This document shows, piece after piece, positions 6,662 to 13,702 of a stretch of DNA of 20,123 nucleotides; within the stretch, counting starts at the first letter, position 1; every line of letters starts with the position of its first letter. The stretch lies in NCBI GenBank assembly GCA_027486155.1, contig JAIXPR010000311.1, positions 1 through 20,123 of the forward strand. Direction: 5' to 3'. Origin of the DNA: Pseudomonadota bacterium. Its GTDB lineage: Bacteria; Bdellovibrionota_C; UBA2361; OMII01. The translations under genes and the position numbers were made by a program. The notes beneath the pieces were generated by a model. The model was not told the origin of the DNA. It was given only the letters and a program-made list of their open reading frames with translations, and made no database searches.

Positions 6662-7261
6662 ATGAAGAGAACCATTATCGTCTCGACCCTCTTTTCGTCT
6701 CTTTTTCTTCCATCCGCGGTTTTCGGGGAGGACATCAACGAGGTCTTCAAGAAGGTCAACGAGTACGTCCAACAAAAAAACTACCCAAAGGCCATGGAAG
6801 AGCTCTCGTGGGCGCAAAAGGAGTTGGAGAAGCTTCACCAGGAACGACTCTCTGAACTACTTCCAGGCGAAATCAACGGGTTTAAAGGTGGCGAGACTCA
6901 GGTTCAGCAAATGATGGGCTTCTCTAACATAGAGCGAGAGTACACGAATGGTGAGAAGTCCATCCGTGTCGCAATCACGGGCACCGGGGGCTCAGAGGGA
7001 ATGGGTGGTCTCGCTGGGCTCGCTAAGATGGGCATGATGATGGAGGGCACTCAACGAGGCCGCGATCAATTCCGTATCGACGGGCGAACCGCGAAGCTTG
7101 ATACAACCGGTGGCTCCCCAGAGCTCTCCATCTTCCTTGAAAGTGGCGCCCTCATGCAGCTCACTACCGGAGAAGAGGTGAATGGCGAGACCCTGAAAAA
7201 GTTTGCCGAGGCTCTTAAGATCGGGGAACTTAATACCTATCTGAAAGGCGCGAAGAACTGA
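6662..7261 (+). CDS. Exported protein of unknown function
   Basis: A 199-residue protein with a signal peptide (about 1-22, VFG-E cleavage). Residues 24-66 are helical and charged (INEVFKKVNEYVQQKNYPKAMEELSWAQKELEKLHQERL), resembling a single TPR-like hairpin. Residues 67-100 (LLPGEINGFKGGE then MGFSNIEREY) lead into a beta-rich part, interrupted by a Gly/Met-rich stretch at about 106-130 (MGGLAGLAKMGMMMEG). The C-terminal half includes GRTAKLDTTGGSPELSIFLESGALMQL and ends KIGELNTYLKG. I have an impression of similar uncharacterised proteobacterial proteins but cannot name the family. Ribosome site GGAG (6653-6656) is well placed 5 bases before ATG. It lies 86 bases after the L,D-transpeptidase in the same direction, so an envelope role is plausible but inferred. 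Confidence 0.75.
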   Translation: MKRTIIVSTLFSSLFLPSAVFGEDINEVFKKVNEYVQQKNYPKAMEELSWAQKELEKLHQERLSELLPGEINGFKGGETQVQQMMGFSNIEREYTNGEKSIRVAITGTGGSEGMGGLAGLAKMGMMMEGTQRGRDQFRIDGRTAKLDTTGGSPELSIFLESGALMQLTTGEEVNGETLKKFAEALKIGELNTYLKGAKN

Positions 7262-7296
7262 GAAGAATATCAATAAGCCGATTTTCAGGCGAACGA

Positions 7297-7385
7297 TCGC
7301 TGACGGCTACGTGTGACGCAGGGCGATAACCGTCGACGGTTATCGGTTTACGTCATACGATAAACGTCCTCGTCATCGTCAGCGA
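7297..7385. repeat. Nested three-tier inverted repeat
   Basis: In the 291-base gap before the SIMPL gene, three inverted repeats sit inside one another. Outer arms TCGCTGACG (7297-7305) and CGTCAGCGA (7377-7385) are perfect. Middle arms CGTGTGACG (7310-7318) and CGTCATACG (7351-7359) pair with one G-U. The inner arms CGATAACCG (7324-7332) and CGGTTATCG (7337-7345) flank TCGA, making a perfect 22-bp palindrome. Internal loops are 5+5 bases between inner and middle tiers and 4+17 between middle and outer. There is no T-run, so it is not a standard terminator. A 10-base direct repeat ACGATCGCTG occurs at 7293-7302 and 7397-7406, bracketing the element. It could be a structured RNA, a REP-like element or a regulator-binding site. 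Confidence 0.7.
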
Positions 7386-7552
7386 GGTTTTGAAATACGA
7401 TCGCTGGTTCGTCTTCGCTTCAGCGCCTCCCTAAAACAACGCGAAGCTCCTGTTCAAGCAGCTCATCTTCCGTCCCCTATTCTAGGTCGTTGTGCTTCCC
7501 CTATAAGTAGAGGAAGATCAGCCCGGTGAGTCGATATCTGTGAGAACATCCG

Positions 7553-8281
7553 ATGAAAGCATCTCCCAAATCAATCATTTTCCTCTTCGCGATGACCCTA
7601 CCGTTTACCTCCTCACTTGTAGCGCAGGAACGTCCCAACGGCATCTCGGTGACGGGAGAATGTCTTCAAAAGGTCAACCGGGATCGGGGCGCGGTTACGA
7701 TATCCTCCTCTATTGTTGCGCCAAACGCGAAGGAGTCCTCCCGAAAAACTATTGAGGCGCACGAAGCTATCAAATCGGCCGTACAAGCCCTCAAACTATC
7801 GGGGCTCTCGACAGGCACATCAAACTACTCGGTGAACCAGGAGTGCGAGTACAACCCAAAGACCTCGCGACCCGCGTGCGCCGGATATCGAACTACGATT
7901 GCGACTCGATTTGAGACGCCGAACTTCACCGACCTTGAGGAGATCATAGGTATCGCCTCTCAACGTGGAGCTCAAAATGTCTCTCAACTTGAGGCATTTG
8001 TCTCACCCACCCTGCTGAAGAGTGAGCGAGAAAGCTGTCTCGAACTAGCCACAAAAAACGCGCACGCTAAGGCGCTCAAGATCGCTACGGGAGCCGGGGT
8101 CCAACTTGGGAAGCTGATATCGGTACATGAGGAGGGAACCGAATCTCCGCACCCATTTATGGGACGGGGCGCGGTCGCTATGAGCGCGAGTGACGCCTCG
8201 ATGGAAAACCAAGGCCCTACCCTCGACGTTGAGCCCTTCGATCTTAGGGTTGCGGTCACCTCGGTCTACGCGATTCAGTAA
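7553..8281 (+). CDS. SIMPL-domain (DUF541, YggE-like) exported protein
   Basis: A 242-residue protein with a signal peptide (about 1-24, LVA-Q). The rest is a single SIMPL domain: ISVTGECLQKVNRDRGAVTISSS (31-53), a helix with SSRKTIEAHEAIKSAVQALKLSGL (62-85), then LSTGTSNYSVNQECEYN, YRTTIATRFETPNFTDLEEII, and the C-terminal LATKNAHAKALKIATGAGVQLGKLISVHE. E. coli YggE of this family is tied to oxidative-stress defence, and other members assemble into periplasmic rings, but the biochemical activity is unknown. Four cysteines in the mature protein (37, 98, 109, 163) are notable for a periplasmic protein. A TATAAG -10-like hexamer lies at 7502-7507 without a good -35. The gene is convergent with the GT-C gene. 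Confidence 0.88.
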   Translation: MKASPKSIIFLFAMTLPFTSSLVAQERPNGISVTGECLQKVNRDRGAVTISSSIVAPNAKESSRKTIEAHEAIKSAVQALKLSGLSTGTSNYSVNQECEYNPKTSRPACAGYRTTIATRFETPNFTDLEEIIGIASQRGAQNVSQLEAFVSPTLLKSERESCLELATKNAHAKALKIATGAGVQLGKLISVHEEGTESPHPFMGRGAVAMSASDASMENQGPTLDVEPFDLRVAVTSVYAIQ

Positions 8282-8282
8282 T

Positions 8283-8316
8283 AGCCGACTGTAGCTCAAG
8301 CAAAATCATGTCGGCT
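8283..8316. terminator. Inverted repeat between convergent genes
   Basis: Perfect 7-bp arms AGCCGAC (8283-8289) and GTCGGCT (8310-8316) with a 20-base loop fill the 34-base gap between the convergent SIMPL and GT-C genes; the right arm touches the GT-C stop codon. No T-run on either strand, so a bidirectional terminator is only a guess from position. Confidence 0.35.
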
Positions 8317-10097
8317 TAGGAGTAAAGATACTGCCCGAGATAGAATACCACCGCCCCTCCCGCCACGACTACACCATTGAGCAGCAAACACCAGTAGAGT
8401 GGGCGAAAAGCTTTATTGGTCCACAGCGTTGTGAGAGCGTGCATGTAGAGCGCGCACAGAGGGACGATAACCGGATAGATGAATCGAAAATCCTGGCACA
8501 CAGACCACCGTTTCACGTAGTGAAAGAGACCGAGTCCAAGCACAGGGATAATGAAACCAATAAGCAAAGGAGCATCTCGCCTTGCGCTGGAGCGATCCGC
8601 CACTATGCGAGCCGCCGTCACAAGCGCGGTACTAACGAGAAGAATAAAGACGCCGACTACCAGGATGGTTGCGAATCCCGGATAACGCCACTGATACTCA
8701 CCGAATGTCATAGTCCTCACAACATACGGCCAAAAACCAGGGTCGATTCCACCTGCACGGAACGGGCGTTGAGCAAGCTCGGAGACATCCATGGAAACAT
8801 AGTGAAATAGCGTCGGAGAGTCCCTACCACTTTCTCCGAAATGGAGCGCGCTCGCCTGGCCGATGGGGGTATCAGCGAAGAGCAAACGTCCGACATTGAT
8901 CACCCCGCCAAGTATCAAACAACCAACTCCTATCGCGACAGGGGAGAAGTACAGGGAACGTATAGACACCCGTCTTTCAAGGAAAACCACGATGGCTACG
9001 ACGGCGACCATGCCGACTACAATTGCGGCGTTTGATTTCACTGAGATGGCGACAGCTGTGGCGATAAGTACATTTCGAAGATCGGTCGGTGAGAGCCGCT
9101 GATACCAACGCACGAGATAAAAGAACGACGCGCTCCAGGCAGCGTAGAGAGCTATGTCATTACTTATTCGAGTGGCCATCAGTACCGATGTTGGAAAGAA
9201 AACCAGTAACGAGACGGCGACCTTAAAAGATAAGGCTGCCGTCGCCTGGGACACCAAACGAAGGGTCGCTACCGCGTACGCGCTGAATACACTGAACAAA
9301 CCGAGCGATAGAAGCCGCACACTTGTCAGCGGATCCATCCCCAGCCACGCCCCGAAACGGTACACCGGTCCCGCGATACTATAGTAGGTCGGTGGGTGCC
9401 AACGCTCTCGGCCAGTGTAGGCGTACGGGTGAGCCCAATCTTTGCTCATGTGCTGGATGTATCCGATATGCCCCTGAAGATCGTTGGAAGGCCCTCGATT
9501 GCCGTAGTAGGGCAACCAATACAGAAAATACGGAATAGCTATCATGACAAACACAAGCGCATGTCCACTTGGAACACACTGTAGATGCGCTACGTAGGCT
9601 CCAGCCGCGACGATTAAGAGATAGCCAACAACAACTAAGGTCTCGGGCACGTAGGTCAGCCTCAATCCATAGGGCCCGCCGGTGTTTTCCACGGTCAAGA
9701 CGACCGTATTTAGCCCCGAAGCAAGATAAGGTTCGAGGAATACCTCGACGGGAACAGGGCCGAAACATCGATTCCCAGCGGGAATAGGCAGATCGACATT
9801 ATTTACAACCACCCTTCGTACGCAGTCATCTGGTTTGACCAACGCGCTGCGCACACCCACAAGCCCTTTCCGAATGGAAATAGTGTACATGGCCACTTTA
9901 GATGGCAGCCTAACGCCGGAATCCTCATAGGGAAGGGAGATCGTCTCAGATGGGCTCTGCGGCCCGCCGCGCTGAATCATGATAGTGGGCTCATGAAATG
10001 TGGCTTGGTGATACACCACCAGAGCTATGAGTGTTCCTATCACCACAAGCGCGGAGCGCATCACGCTGAATGGAGAGTAATCCCGTATTAGATTCAT
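8316..10097 (-). CDS. GT-C-type membrane glycosyltransferase with large external N-terminal domain
   Basis: A 593-residue polytopic protein. One helix (about 14-29) is followed by a soluble, beta-rich domain of some 120 residues (33-152) with CVRRVVVNNVDLPI, CFGPVPVEVFLEPYLASGLNTVVLTVENTGGPYGLRL, like a jelly-roll or galactose-binding-like fold. About ten more helices follow. GT-C hallmarks: the first loop after the second helix pair has SNDLQGHIGYI (204-214, acidic catalytic-type residue), then RWHPPTYYS (232-240), then RLLSLGLFSVFSA and RISNDIALYAA (310-320). These mark enzymes using polyprenyl-phosphate sugars in the periplasm. Two cysteines (92 and 111) in the soluble domain may form a disulfide. 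It diverges from a GT2 gene 50 bases away that could supply the lipid-linked donor; this is inference. No Shine-Dalgarno before ATG 10097. Confidence 0.82.
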   Translation of the reverse strand: MNLIRDYSPFSVMRSALVVIGTLIALVVYHQATFHEPTIMIQRGGPQSPSETISLPYEDSGVRLPSKVAMYTISIRKGLVGVRSALVKPDDCVRRVVVNNVDLPIPAGNRCFGPVPVEVFLEPYLASGLNTVVLTVENTGGPYGLRLTYVPETLVVVGYLLIVAAGAYVAHLQCVPSGHALVFVMIAIPYFLYWLPYYGNRGPSNDLQGHIGYIQHMSKDWAHPYAYTGRERWHPPTYYSIAGPVYRFGAWLGMDPLTSVRLLSLGLFSVFSAYAVATLRLVSQATAALSFKVAVSLLVFFPTSVLMATRISNDIALYAAWSASFFYLVRWYQRLSPTDLRNVLIATAVAISVKSNAAIVVGMVAVVAIVVFLERRVSIRSLYFSPVAIGVGCLILGGVINVGRLLFADTPIGQASALHFGESGRDSPTLFHYVSMDVSELAQRPFRAGGIDPGFWPYVVRTMTFGEYQWRYPGFATILVVGVFILLVSTALVTAARIVADRSSARRDAPLLIGFIIPVLGLGLFHYVKRWSVCQDFRFIYPVIVPLCALYMHALTTLWTNKAFRPLYWCLLLNGVVVAGGAVVFYLGQYLYS

Positions 10098-10147
10098 GAG
10101 TAGTATGCTAATCCTAATGCTGAGTCTTTGGCCATCGGGAGCGTAAA

Positions 10148-10921
10148 ATGACCGTCAGTTCAACCGAACTCCTGTATGAAAAAATTGAGTTTCGACCAAA
10201 GAATAGCCGCTACTGCGTGGCCGTGGTCGTCCTCAATGAGGGAGAGAGGCTCAAAGAACAGCTTCAAAGGATGCAGCCATATGCCACAGTAGCTGATATC
10301 ATTGTGTCCGATGGCCGAAGCTCTGATGGCTCTACCGATACTGAGTTCCTCCAATCTCGGGATGTGCGTGCGCTTCTGACCACCGACCAGCTGGGCTTAG
10401 CCACGGCGACCCGTGTCGCTATCGATTTCGCGCTCAAGCAGGATTACGACGGCATCATCACGCTCGACGGAAACGGCAAAGATGGCGTGGAGGCGATACC
10501 GGACTTTATCAAAGCGCTCGATGAAGGATTCGACCTTATTCAGGGTTCCCGTTTTATGCGGGGTGGATTTCACGAAAACACGCCTCTAGAGAGATATATA
10601 GGGGTACGATATGTGGTAGCGCCCCTTATCGCGCTTGGTGGCTATTGGTATACCGATCCCACCAACGCGTTTCGGGGGCTGAGCCGTCGATTTCTTCTCG
10701 ACGAACGCCTTCAGCCTCTCCGTCCTATATTCGTTCGCTTCAACCTCCACCATTATCTTTTGCTTCAAGCCGCGAGACTAGGTTTCCGAATGAAAGAGAT
10801 ACCGGTACGGAGGGTTTATCCATCTGATGGTTCGGTACCGACTAAGATAACGAGGCTCAGTACAAAGCTTCTTTTCGTGCGTGAGCTTCTCCTGGCAGTT
10901 ATGAAGCGCTACGACTTGTAA
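10148..10921 (+). CDS. Family 2 glycosyltransferase, DPM-like with DGNGKDG motif
   Basis: A 257-residue GT-A enzyme. CVAVVVLNEGERLKEQL (23-39) is the first strand and helix, followed by IIVSDGRSSDGSTD (51-64), where the usual Asp-Asp-Gly is Asp-Gly-Arg. The metal-binding region reads ITLDGNGKDGVEAI (104-117) in place of a plain DxD, then IQGSRFMRGG (131-140) and TDPTNAFRGLSRRF (169-182). This is the layout of polyprenyl-phosphate sugar synthases. No transmembrane helices are present beyond a weak hydrophobic stretch at 153-168. Ribosome site GGGAG (10137-10141) is 6 bases before ATG. It is transcribed divergently from the GT-C gene; the pair would fit synthesis and use of a lipid-linked sugar. 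Donor, acceptor and final glycan are unknown. Confidence 0.85.
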   Translation: MTVSSTELLYEKIEFRPKNSRYCVAVVVLNEGERLKEQLQRMQPYATVADIIVSDGRSSDGSTDTEFLQSRDVRALLTTDQLGLATATRVAIDFALKQDYDGIITLDGNGKDGVEAIPDFIKALDEGFDLIQGSRFMRGGFHENTPLERYIGVRYVVAPLIALGGYWYTDPTNAFRGLSRRFLLDERLQPLRPIFVRFNLHHYLLLQAARLGFRMKEIPVRRVYPSDGSVPTKITRLSTKLLFVRELLLAVMKRYDL

Positions 10922-11064
10922 ATTAGGTCCACGGTTGTGATTTCCCAGGTATGGTGCCTATCGGTGGGACTTTCGTAGTGAAGGATGAGGTCGGGCGGTT
11001 CTATCGCTAACGCTCACCATGTCCAGGTGTGATAGTTCCACTTCTATGGTATGCAATAGCGCCT

Positions 11065-11484
11065 ATGAGTAGCTCAACACCCTGGACAGTAGATCACATC
11101 GGCATCGCGGTACCTGATATCGACGCCGCTATCGCTCTCTACGCTTCAACCGCGGGAACGGCGGTGACGCTCCGCGAGAAACTCGTTGACCGTGGAGTGG
11201 AACTCGCGTTCCTCAATACAGGTGGCACCAAACTTGAGCTGCTCATGCCGCTCAAAGATGACTCAGCGATAGCTCGCTTTCTCGCCAAGCGAGGCCCAGG
11301 GCTTCATCATGTGTGCTACAAGGTCGATGACATCCGCGCGGAGATGGCCCGACTGGAACGACTCGGCGCGAAATTGATCGATACCACGCCCCGTCCCGGA
11401 GCCTCAGGAACCCTCATCGCCTTCCTTGAGCCCTCCTCATTTTCTGGGGTTCTGACTGAACTGTGTGAATATACAGACAGTTAG
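11065..11484 (+). CDS. mce: Methylmalonyl-CoA epimerase
   Basis: A 139-residue enzyme of the glyoxalase/vicinal-oxygen-chelate superfamily, which interconverts (S)- and (R)-methylmalonyl-CoA in propionyl-CoA use. Two beta-alpha-beta-beta-beta modules are seen: VDHIGIAVPDIDAAIALY (9-26) and GPGLHHVCYKVDDIRAEMARL (78-98). Expected metal ligands are present: His11, Glu58 in KLELLMP, His81/82 and Glu132 in LTELCEY. The length matches the family. ATG 11065 (MSSSTPW) is preferred over an in-frame start at 11029 that adds 12 hydrophobic residues not typical of this cytoplasmic enzyme; no strong ribosome site is seen. The mutase genes are not nearby. An alternative is another VOC-family lyase, but the LHHVCYKVDDI pattern favours mce. 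Confidence 0.9.
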   Translation: MSSSTPWTVDHIGIAVPDIDAAIALYASTAGTAVTLREKLVDRGVELAFLNTGGTKLELLMPLKDDSAIARFLAKRGPGLHHVCYKVDDIRAEMARLERLGAKLIDTTPRPGASGTLIAFLEPSSFSGVLTELCEYTDS

Positions 11485-11559
11485 ACAACTCTGAGCCCCT
11501 AAATAATTTGGCTATAGAAAGTACAAGCTGGTAGTATGGGCGCCGTTGTGAGGAGCTTT

Positions 11560-11967
11560 ATGAAACACGCGCGCTACATCGGACTAACGATACTATTGAT
11601 AGTAAGCACCGCGGTACCTTCCGTCTCAGCAGCACCCTTCAACACCTGCGAGGATCTGATTACGGCTTGTTTCGTCTCCGCTCCAGATCAGCGAGACGGG
11701 TGCATTCAATCCGCCGCGGCGGCCCAAGCATGCCGATCCTCGGAGCTTCACGATCTCGTCGAAAAGCGAGCTCAGCTCTCCCTCATCGACCAAGGTCCGG
11801 CGTTTCTTGGCCCTCAAACGGTAGATCGACGGTGCTTGGCTCAATTCGACACCGCGTGGTCGGCGGCTCTGGTTAACGGCGCGGTCACGAGCGCGTCAGC
11901 CGCTTCCCTTGCCGCGGCCCTGGACGACTGCGCTAAGGCTGAGTCTCCAGCGCTTCCACAACTGTAA
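11560..11967 (+). CDS. Exported six-cysteine protein of unknown function
   Basis: A 135-residue protein not recognised as any family. A signal peptide spans about 1-24 (GLTILLIVSTAVPSVSA-A). The mature part is Ala-rich and probably helical, with six cysteines at 30, 37, 48, 58, 92 and 124; an even number suggests three disulfides in the periplasm. The first four lie in a compact block (CEDLITACFVSAPDQRDGC then AQAC). The C-terminal half (TVDRRCLAQFDTAWSAALVNGAVTSASAASLAAALDDC) looks like helices joined by Ser/Ala-rich turns. AGGAG (11551-11555) lies 4 bases before ATG 11560, which favours this start over an in-frame one at 11536. It sits between mce and purE, which gives no functional hint. 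Confidence 0.72.
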   Translation: MKHARYIGLTILLIVSTAVPSVSAAPFNTCEDLITACFVSAPDQRDGCIQSAAAAQACRSSELHDLVEKRAQLSLIDQGPAFLGPQTVDRRCLAQFDTAWSAALVNGAVTSASAASLAAALDDCAKAESPALPQL

Positions 11968-11981
11968 CAAGCCCGACCTCA

Positions 11982-12010
11982 TTGACGTAATCGGCTAGGG
12001 AACGTAGCCT
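11982..12010 (+). promoter_or_regulatory. Candidate purE promoter placing +1 at the start codon
   Basis: TTGACG (11982-11987, one mismatch to the -35 consensus), a 17-base spacer and TAGCCT (12005-12010, three matches to the -10) end exactly 6 bases before the purE ATG. Transcription would begin at the start codon, giving a leaderless mRNA, which agrees with the absence of a Shine-Dalgarno. A 5-bp hairpin (GGCTA 11993-11997, TAGCC 12005-12009) overlaps the spacer and -10. Confidence 0.4.
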
Positions 12011-12016
12011 CTTGCC

Positions 12017-12520
12017 ATGACGAAATCCTCACCTCCCCTCGTTGGTCTCATTATGGGCTCCCAGTCCGATTGGGAAACCCTCTCAGCAACCGCGGAGATC
12101 CTTCAAGAACTCGGCGTGTCGTATGAGACGAAGATCGTGTCGGCACATCGAACTCCTGAGCTTCTCGTAAGCTACTCCACAGAGGCAGCCTCGCGAGGCC
12201 TTGAGGTTATCATTGCTGGAGCGGGCGGTGCCGCGCATCTCCCAGGCATGACCGCGTCTATGACCCACCTCCCCGTTATCGGCGTACCGGTTGAATCAAA
12301 CATCCTTCGCGGTGTTGATTCACTCCTTTCGATCGTGCAGATGCCAAAGGGGATTCCTGTCGCGACGGTAGCGATAGGCAAGGCAGGAGCGGCGAACGCC
12401 GCGATTCTCGCCGCGAGCATCCTTGGTATCAAACACCCTCAGATATCTCAGGCGGTTCAAAAGCTCCGGACGCGACAAACCGAATCCGTGCTTCAAACTC
12501 CCCCACCAACACTCACGTAA
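12017..12520 (+). CDS. purE: N5-carboxyaminoimidazole ribonucleotide mutase (class I PurE)
   Basis: A 167-residue enzyme that moves the carboxylate of N5-CAIR to carbon 4, giving CAIR in de novo purine synthesis. Motifs: GSQSDWE (14-20) for the phosphate and base, SAHRTPE (42-48) with catalytic His44, AGAGGAAHLPGM (67-78) and GKAGAANAAILAASIL (121-136). The pairing with purK marks it as the class I enzyme using N5-CAIR rather than free CO2. The last 17 residues are a non-conserved, Thr/Pro-rich tail. No Shine-Dalgarno precedes ATG 12017; a promoter-like pair just upstream would make the mRNA leaderless. purK begins 3 bases after the stop, so the two form an operon. Confidence 0.97.
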   Translation: MTKSSPPLVGLIMGSQSDWETLSATAEILQELGVSYETKIVSAHRTPELLVSYSTEAASRGLEVIIAGAGGAAHLPGMTASMTHLPVIGVPVESNILRGVDSLLSIVQMPKGIPVATVAIGKAGAANAAILAASILGIKHPQISQAVQKLRTRQTESVLQTPPPTLT

Positions 12521-12523
12521 GCT

Positions 12524-13609
12524 ATGAAGATAGGAATACTCGGGGCAGGACAACTTGGCAGGATGTTGGCTCTTGCGGGGTATCCCCTTGGGCACTCATT
12601 CGTTTTCTTTGACCAAGCGCCAGGTGAGTCAACCGCGGGGCTCGGGACTACGCACATCGGTCAGTTCACCGATCAGCAAGCACTCGCGACCTTCGCGAAG
12701 GCGTGCGACGTCGTGACCTATGAATTTGAGAACGTTCCGTGCGAAACGGCTCACTTCCTCTCCACAAAAGTTCCTGTCTATCCACCTCCACAGGCGCTTG
12801 AGGTTTCTCAAGACCGTATCGTTGAGAAAACGTTTCTCCAAAATCTTGGTATAGCGACACCTCGATTTGAGGCCGCCTCCTCAGAGACTGAGTTACGTAA
12901 CGCCTGCCAAAAACTGGGGCTCCCGTGCATCGCGAAGACCCGACGCTTCGGGTATGACGGCAAGGGACAGGCTCGCATCTCGGATCTAGCTGAGATTCCC
13001 GCTGTCTGGAAAACGCTCGGTGGCACGCCACTGATCATTGAGGGGTTCGTTCAATTCTCTCGCGAGCTATCAGTCATCGCCGCTCGCGATGTGCATGGAG
13101 AGATCGCGATCTATCCCCTCGCGCAGAATGAGCATATCCAAGGAATCTTACACCGCTCGGAGATCCCAGCGCCCGAGCTATCACCAACGCTACGACAAGA
13201 GGCCCAAGCGATAGCTACCAAGGTTCTTGAGAAGCTCTCCTATGTGGGGGTCCTGGCGATTGAGCTCTTTCAAGTTGGAGATCACCTCCTCGCGAATGAG
13301 ATGGCGCCTCGAGTGCACAACTCCGGGCACGCGACGATCGACGGGATGGTGACGAGCCAATTCGAGAACCACATTCGCGCTATCTCAGGTATGAGCTTGG
13401 GATCCACCGAGGCTCGCGCGCGATCGGTGATGTATAATCTTGTTGGAACAACTCCCGATCCAAAAGAGCTCTCAATCATTCCGGACGCCAAGATCCACCT
13501 CTACGGAAAGTCTCCTCGTAGTGGGCGAAAACTCGGTCACGTCACCCTGCTCAACCCTTCCGAATCAACTGAGACCGCCCTCAGCACGAAGGTCACCCCA
13601 AAGTCATAA
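12524..13609 (+). CDS. purK: N5-carboxyaminoimidazole ribonucleotide synthase
   Basis: A 361-residue ATP-grasp enzyme that carboxylates AIR with bicarbonate and ATP to N5-CAIR, the substrate of PurE. The N-terminal domain has the glycine loop GILGAGQLGRMLALAG (4-19) and VVTYEFENVP (63-72). The ATP-grasp part shows AKTRRFGYDGKGQ (137-149), the EGFVQFSRELSVIAARD segment (173-189), AIELFQ (245-250) and the metal-binding NEMAPRVHNSGHATIDG (258-274). The C-terminal domain contains LHLYGK-like IHLYGKSPRSGRKLGHVT. The length matches the family. It starts 3 bases after the purE stop with no ribosome site of its own, consistent with translational coupling. Confidence 0.97.
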   Translation: MKIGILGAGQLGRMLALAGYPLGHSFVFFDQAPGESTAGLGTTHIGQFTDQQALATFAKACDVVTYEFENVPCETAHFLSTKVPVYPPPQALEVSQDRIVEKTFLQNLGIATPRFEAASSETELRNACQKLGLPCIAKTRRFGYDGKGQARISDLAEIPAVWKTLGGTPLIIEGFVQFSRELSVIAARDVHGEIAIYPLAQNEHIQGILHRSEIPAPELSPTLRQEAQAIATKVLEKLSYVGVLAIELFQVGDHLLANEMAPRVHNSGHATIDGMVTSQFENHIRAISGMSLGSTEARARSVMYNLVGTTPDPKELSIIPDAKIHLYGKSPRSGRKLGHVTLLNPSESTETALSTKVTPKS

Positions 13610-13667
13610 CAGTTCAGGGGGAGTTTCGGAGGCTTCCCGAGAAGTCTCTCGATTCCGGAAATCGTAT

Positions 13668-13696
13668 TTGTCCTCTCTACGCAAAGGCTGTACGTT
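13668..13696 (+). promoter_or_regulatory. Candidate promoter for the YceI gene, +1 at the ATG
   Basis: TTGTCC (13668-13673), a 17-base spacer and TACGTT (13691-13696) end 6 bases before the ATG at 13703, the same geometry as before purE. Both hexamers are weak, so chance is possible, but the gene has no Shine-Dalgarno and would fit a leaderless transcript. Confidence 0.28.
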
Positions 13697-13702
13697 AGAT
13701 CT

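Noticed and set aside
7262..7296. Terminator directly after the exported protein at 6662-7261
   Set aside because: The only structure is the nested repeat starting at 7297, which lacks a T-run.
8439..9787. Several plus-strand open frames
   Set aside because: They are antisense shadows of the GT-C gene; the minus-strand protein has consistent transmembrane helices and GT-C motifs, while these have none.
13621..13660. Terminator after purK
   Set aside because: Short arms CGAGA and TCTCG exist, but there is no T-run and flanking pairs are asymmetric.
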